Positions 52,470-56,476 of a stretch of DNA of 56,476 bases are shown here, one piece after another. The translations under genes were made by a program, and so were the position numbers. The stretch's first letter is position 1, and every line of letters begins with the position of its first letter. Source of the DNA: Bacteroidaceae bacterium (GTDB lineage: Bacteria; Bacteroidota; Bacteroidia; Bacteroidales; Bacteroidaceae); the NCBI GenBank assembly GCA_017483605.1, contig JAFUWG010000055.1:1-56476 (forward strand), read 5' to 3'. The notes below the pieces were generated by a model. That model was not told the origin of the DNA. It worked only from the letters and a program-made list of their open reading frames with translations, and made no database searches.

Positions 52470-53771
52470 TTATTTTATATCCATAAACGCTCTGATAAAC
52501 CCATCCTTCTCCAACAGCCCGTAAGCACCAGCCTTGCAAGCATCCTCGTCAAACACCTCCACTTCGTCCGCTTCGATGCCAGGAGCATAAATGAGGAAAG
52601 GAATCGGTTCGTTCGTATGTGTCCGATGGGCGATGGGTGTCGGGTGGTCAGGCAAGACGGCAATGGCAACGGGTTCCAAGTCTGCCGTCGGAGTGCCAGC
52701 CACTCCCCAGTTCTTCACCTCTTCGTAGATTGGTTTGATGGCACGGCTGTCCAGATTCTCAATCGTCTGGAGTTTCAGTTCCAAGTCGCCGTCATGTCCA
52801 GCCTCATCAGATGCCTCGATGTGCAGATAGACAAAATCGTCCGTCTTCAACGCCTCAATGGCTGCCTGTGCTTTCCCTTCATAGTTGGTGTCGTAAAGCC
52901 CCGTAGCACCTTCCACATGGATGACCCGCAGGCCTGCCAGCGAACCGATGCCCCTGATGAGGTCCACAGCCGTGATGACCGCACCCCGTTTAATCTGGGG
53001 GAAAGTCGTCGTCAGCGGCACCATGTGCGGACGATAGCCTCCTGCCCAGGGCCAGATGGAGTTAGCAGGGTCTTTCCCTTCAGCGATGCGTTGAGCATTG
53101 AACGGGTGTTCACCCAACAGTTTCTGACTCTTCACAATCAGCAGATTCAGCAATTCCGCCGTCTCCGTCGCCGAGAGTTTCGACCTGTGAGGGTCTTTCT
53201 TCTCTGCTTCCAAATCAGGCTTCACCAACAGCGGCTTCCACGGTTTCAGCGGCACATCATGAGGTGGTGTACACACCAAGTGTTTGCTGCCACCATTGAC
53301 AACCAGCAGATGCCTGTACTGCACCCCCGTATAGAAATGCACCACGTTGCCATACTTCTCCACCACTTCGGGGTCATTCGCCAACTTCTCCTGCAAATAC
53401 TTGATCAGCACATCACCCTCTTCCGTCTCCAGCCTTCCACACGAATGGTTCTTGATGTGGTCACCCTCGATGCAGATGATGTTGCAGCGAATCGCCATAT
53501 CGTCAGGAGTCAGTTCCACGCCGATGCTGGCAGCCTCCAGAGGACCACGACCCTCATACACCTCGTTCTGGTCATAGCCAAGAATGCTCGAGTTCGCCAC
53601 CTCCGACCCAGGATGAAACCCATCCTGCACGGTCTTCAGCATACCCGTTCTGCCCACTTTGGCAAGCATGTCCATATAAGGAGTCTTGGCATACTGTAGC
53701 AGCGTCTTGTTTCCAAGCGACTCCACATGCCAATCTGCCATGCCGTCACCCAAGATAATAATATGCTTCAT
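52470..53771 (-). CDS. ApgM-family protein, probable homoserine kinase
   Basis: 433 residues. Alkaline-phosphatase superfamily metal sites are seen in IIILGDGMADWHVESLGNKT, SEVANSSILGYDQNE (nucleophile serine, probably S62), HIEASDEAGHDGDLELKLQT and LPDHPTPIAHRTHTNEPIPF. These match the cofactor-independent phosphoglycerate mutase ApgM subfamily. The gene sits between thrA and thrC, with 1 bp from thrA, where a homoserine kinase is needed, and there is no GHMP ThrB in the window. TIGR02535 describes this family as a proposed homoserine kinase. The homoserine kinase role is strongly suggested by context; mutase activity remains the alternative. Confidence 0.88.
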   Translation of the reverse strand: MKHIIILGDGMADWHVESLGNKTLLQYAKTPYMDMLAKVGRTGMLKTVQDGFHPGSEVANSSILGYDQNEVYEGRGPLEAASIGVELTPDDMAIRCNIICIEGDHIKNHSCGRLETEEGDVLIKYLQEKLANDPEVVEKYGNVVHFYTGVQYRHLLVVNGGSKHLVCTPPHDVPLKPWKPLLVKPDLEAEKKDPHRSKLSATETAELLNLLIVKSQKLLGEHPFNAQRIAEGKDPANSIWPWAGGYRPHMVPLTTTFPQIKRGAVITAVDLIRGIGSLAGLRVIHVEGATGLYDTNYEGKAQAAIEALKTDDFVYLHIEASDEAGHDGDLELKLQTIENLDSRAIKPIYEEVKNWGVAGTPTADLEPVAIAVLPDHPTPIAHRTHTNEPIPFLIYAPGIEADEVEVFDEDACKAGAYGLLEKDGFIRAFMDIK

Positions 53772-53772
53772 A

Positions 53773-56259
53773 TCAGATATTGGCTATTGACATGATATCC
53801 GCAAACACGCCGGCAGCCGTCACCGAAGCACCTGCACCATAGCCCTGAATGAGCATGGGGTACTGGTTGTAACGCTCCGTCGTGATGAGGATGATATTGT
53901 TAGAGCCTTCGAGGTCGTAGAACGGATGGTGCTCGCCCACACGCTGCAAGGACACACTACCCTTCCCGTTCTCCAGTTTTGCCACAAACTTCCAGTGCTG
54001 ATTGGCAGCCTCCACCTCCTGACGCTCCTTCTCAAAGTCAGCATCCAACGAGGGCAGGTTCTTCCAGAAGTCCTCCAGCGAACCGTCGAAGAACGACTGC
54101 GGGATGAACAACTTCTTTTCCACGTCCTCCTGATTCATCTGATAACCTGCCTCGCGAGACAGAATCACCAATTTTCTCACCACATCCTTGCCACTCAGGT
54201 CGATGCGTGGGTCGGGTTCGCTGTATCCTTCTTCCTTCGCCAGACGTACCGTCTCGCTGAAAGGCACCTCGGCACTGATTTTGTTGAAGATGAAGTTGAG
54301 CGTGCCACTCAGCACCGCCTCCAACTTCAGAATCTTGTCGCCCGAGTTGATGAGGTCGTTGATGGTATTGATAATGGGCAATCCGGCACCCACATTCGTC
54401 TCAAACAGATACTTCACGCCCCTCTTCCGTGCCGTCGCCTTCAGTTTCGCATAGTTTGTATAGTCGCTCGATGCCGCCACCTTGTTGGCAGCCACCACCG
54501 AGATGTTGTTGCTCAAGAAGTCTTCGTACAGGCTTGCCACCTCCGTGCTTGCCGTACAATCCACAAACACGCTGTTGAAGATGTTCATGCCAATGACCTC
54601 GTTCTTCAGCCGCCTGATGTTGCTCGGTTCGGCAGCCTTCAACGCCGTCCGCAGTTTCTTGATGGAGAAAGCATTGTCTTCCGTGAATTGCAGCAAGTCG
54701 ATGCCATCCCGATTGAACACCGCATTGTGTCCACTTGCAATGCCCACGATGTTGATTTTCAAGTTCCGTTCCCTCATCAGTTTCTTCTGCTGGCTGGCAA
54801 TCTGCTCCAGCAGGCTGCCGCCCACCGTGCCGACACCACACAGGAACACATTCAGCACCTGATATTCTGACAGGAAGAACGAATCGTGAATCACATTCAG
54901 CGACTTCCGCAGGCTCTTCCGCTCCACCACAAACGAGATGTTCGTCTCGCTCGCACCCTGAGCACAAGCAATCACGCTGATACCGTTTCGTCCCAACGTG
55001 CCAAACAACTTACCCGCAATGCCTGGCGTATGTTTCATGTTCTCGCCCACGATAGCCACCGTTGCCAAGTCGCTCTCCAGTTTCATCTTGTACATCGCAC
55101 CCATCTCTATCTCCTTCTGGAACTCGCGATTCAGCACCTCACAAGCCCGTTCTGCATCGCTGTCCGTCACACCGATAGACGTACTGTTCTCCGAACTTGC
55201 TTGGCTCACCATGAACACGCTGATGCCATTCTCAGCCAACGTCGTGAAGATGCGTCGGTTCACACCAATCACACCCACCATCGACAAACCGCTCACCGTA
55301 ATCAGGCTGGTGTTGTTGATGCTCGAGATACCCTTGATGGCACGTCCGTTGTCGTCTCCTTCCTCCAGATTCGTGATGATGGTACCCTTATCCTCGGGGC
55401 GGAACGTATTCTTGATGAGAATGGGAATCTTCTTCACACACACTGGATAAATCGTCGGCGGGTACACCACCTTCGCACCGAAGTTGCACAACTCCGTTGC
55501 CTCCACGTAGGAGAGTTTGTCAATCGGGTAGGCAGTGTTAATCACCCTCGGGTCGGCTGTCATGAATCCCGACACGTCTGTCCAAATCTCCAGCACCTCG
55601 GCATCCATTGCCGCTGCCAAAATCGCAGCCGTATAGTCACTGCCGCCTCTGCCCAGGTTCGTCACCTCGCCCGTCACGCTGTCGGTGGCAATGAAACCAG
55701 GAGCCAGACACACCCGATGGTCTGCCTTGCCCTCCTTAAAGTCCTTGAAAGCCTCCAGAATCAGCGGCATACTCACCGAATTGCTGAACAGGTTCCTGCC
55801 CTGCTTATGCTTCGTCTTGATAAACTCCAGCGAGTTATACCACTTGGCGTTCTCGATGAGCGTCGCCACAATGTTGCTCGAAATCCGCTCGCCGTAAGAC
55901 ACAATCACGTTGCTTGTCTTTTCGCTCAAGTCGCCAATCAGGAACACACCCTGATAGATGCTCTTCAGTTGACCCAGCAACTCGTCCACCGTGCCCAGCA
56001 GCCGCGTCTTCTTCTCTGTGTCTGTGATAATCGCGTCAATCATCTGGTGGTGACGCTCCACCATTTCCTCGTAAGCCGTCAGATAAGTCGCATCACCAGC
56101 CACCGCCAGTTTCGAAGTGCCGATGAGTTTGTCTGTAATGCCGCCCAAAGCCGACACCACCACAATCACAGGCTCCTGACAAGCCTCCACAATCTTTTTC
56201 AAATTGAGAATACTCTCCACGGAACCCACCGAGGTTCCGCCAAACTTTAATACCTTCAT
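53773..56259 (-). CDS. thrA: Bifunctional aspartokinase/homoserine dehydrogenase
   Basis: 828 residues. The N-terminal kinase has MKVLKFGGTSVGSVESIL, GRGGSDYTAAILAAAMDAEV and AELCNFGAKVVYPP-like TELCNFGAKVVYPPTIYPVC. Two ACT-type regulatory regions lie at about 310-450 (ITVSGLSMVGVIGVNRRIFT and VAIVGENMKHTPGIAGKLFG). The dehydrogenase starts with the Rossmann loop NVFLCGVGTVGGSLLEQIAS near 475 and has YLFETNVGAGLPIINTINDL and GYSEPDPRIDLSGKDVVRKL. It catalyses the first and third steps from aspartate to threonine. Feedback by threonine is expected from the ACT regions. It is the first gene of the operon. Confidence 0.97.
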   Translation of the reverse strand: MKVLKFGGTSVGSVESILNLKKIVEACQEPVIVVVSALGGITDKLIGTSKLAVAGDATYLTAYEEMVERHHQMIDAIITDTEKKTRLLGTVDELLGQLKSIYQGVFLIGDLSEKTSNVIVSYGERISSNIVATLIENAKWYNSLEFIKTKHKQGRNLFSNSVSMPLILEAFKDFKEGKADHRVCLAPGFIATDSVTGEVTNLGRGGSDYTAAILAAAMDAEVLEIWTDVSGFMTADPRVINTAYPIDKLSYVEATELCNFGAKVVYPPTIYPVCVKKIPILIKNTFRPEDKGTIITNLEEGDDNGRAIKGISSINNTSLITVSGLSMVGVIGVNRRIFTTLAENGISVFMVSQASSENSTSIGVTDSDAERACEVLNREFQKEIEMGAMYKMKLESDLATVAIVGENMKHTPGIAGKLFGTLGRNGISVIACAQGASETNISFVVERKSLRKSLNVIHDSFFLSEYQVLNVFLCGVGTVGGSLLEQIASQQKKLMRERNLKINIVGIASGHNAVFNRDGIDLLQFTEDNAFSIKKLRTALKAAEPSNIRRLKNEVIGMNIFNSVFVDCTASTEVASLYEDFLSNNISVVAANKVAASSDYTNYAKLKATARKRGVKYLFETNVGAGLPIINTINDLINSGDKILKLEAVLSGTLNFIFNKISAEVPFSETVRLAKEEGYSEPDPRIDLSGKDVVRKLVILSREAGYQMNQEDVEKKLFIPQSFFDGSLEDFWKNLPSLDADFEKERQEVEAANQHWKFVAKLENGKGSVSLQRVGEHHPFYDLEGSNNIILITTERYNQYPMLIQGYGAGASVTAAGVFADIMSIANI

Positions 56260-56269
56260 TCAGCGTTCT

Positions 56270-56283
56270 ATATTGTACAATAT
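56270..56283. promoter_or_regulatory. Perfect 14-bp palindrome just upstream of thrA
   Basis: ATATTGTACAATAT lies between the -7 box (56296-56303) and the thrA start codon (56259), about 12 bp after the -7 box. It is a candidate operator for a dimeric regulator acting close to the start site. No leader peptide with a threonine codon run was found. Confidence 0.5.
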
Positions 56284-56295
56284 CAAAATCGGGTA

Positions 56296-56327
56296 CAAAG
56301 TTACGGATAAGTGAGAGAAAAAACAAA
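56296..56327 (-). promoter_or_regulatory. Promoter of the thr operon
   Basis: On the minus strand TTTG (56327-56324) and TAACTTTG (56303-56296) are 20 bp apart, a full match to the Bacteroidetes consensus. The leader is only about 30 nt. The remaining sequence to the window end (56328-56476) holds no gene that I can support. Confidence 0.85.
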
Positions 56328-56476
56328 TTTATTTGTATTTTTCCGAGGGCAAACACCTCCAGTGCAGGCAGTCTGCCCCCGTTTTGAACAATAGAAAAGG
56401 TTTTTTGTCTCTTGTCTCTTTGGTCTCTCCTGCGATGGGGGATAGTTTAGTAGGGGGTAGAAGTTGGTTTATATAT

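Noticed and set aside
54886-56250. 454-residue open frame antisense to thrA
   Set aside because: It is a shadow of the thrA coding sequence, His/Arg-rich in a way typical of reverse-strand reading, without motifs.
56260-56296. Threonine attenuator or T-box before thrA
   Set aside because: The leader is about 30 nt, too short for either, and holds no leader peptide with Thr or Ile codons.

Overview
The window looks like a chromosomal segment of a Bacteroidales bacterium, most likely Prevotella or a close relative. The reasons are the Bacteroidetes-type promoters (TTTG, about 20 nt, TAnnTTTG), the absence of Shine-Dalgarno sites, the recO-tRNA-rpsT-gyrB order, the MraY and FtsI sizes, the thrA-apgM-thrC operon, and two giant secreted proteins with a Prevotella-like C-terminal tail. 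The species assignment is inference.

Layout. 1-141: the end of an IS element (IS982-like transposase C-terminus plus terminal repeat). 176-2772 (-): a translationally coupled ECF sigma / anti-sigma-like / two secreted proteins operon. 2842-6361: recO (-), tRNA-Glu, rpsT and gyrB (+). 6603-22998 (-): a complete division and cell-wall (dcw) cluster, in transcription order mraZ-rsmH-ftsL-ftsI-murE-mraY-murD-ftsW-murG-murC-ftsQ-ftsA-ftsZ. 23378-26152 (+): a small outer-membrane beta-barrel protein and priA. 26303-36749 (+): two multidomain secreted proteins of 1666 and 1671 residues that share a promoter core, an internal module and an almost identical C-terminal tail. 37264-40825 (+): etfB-etfA-acyl-CoA dehydrogenase. 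41112-43839 (+): a BlaI-type repressor and an M56 metallopeptidase sensor fused to a TonB C-terminal domain. 44317-44718 (+): an HU-like protein. 44823-56259 (-): thrA-apgM-thrC, a 7TM-HD phosphohydrolase (PgpH-like), two SGNH hydrolases and an MBOAT acyltransferase, closely packed and probably partly co-transcribed.

The most unusual non-coding signal is a pair of 71-bp intergenic arrays at 36898-36968 and 44037-44107. Each holds three 15-bp palindromic cores (GGTSTGASTCASACC) at an exact 23-bp period, bounded by AAAGT on the left and ACTT on the right. The cores differ only by G/C exchanges at three fixed positions. I do not recognise this element. Array 2 begins about 8 bp after the -7 box of the HU-gene promoter, so it would be the first thing transcribed. 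Other points of interest are a collapsed IS end at 40848-40875, paired inverted sites around the blaI promoter, a 29-residue low-complexity insertion in PriA, tandem repeats in the rpsT and ftsW leaders, and a 14-bp palindrome just upstream of thrA.

How it works together: the dcw cluster makes lipid II and the divisome in one transcriptional direction. The thr operon runs from aspartate to threonine, with an ApgM-family protein in place of a GHMP homoserine kinase. The MBOAT/SGNH group probably O-acetylates an envelope polysaccharide. The BlaI/M56 pair is a proteolysis-driven envelope sensor.
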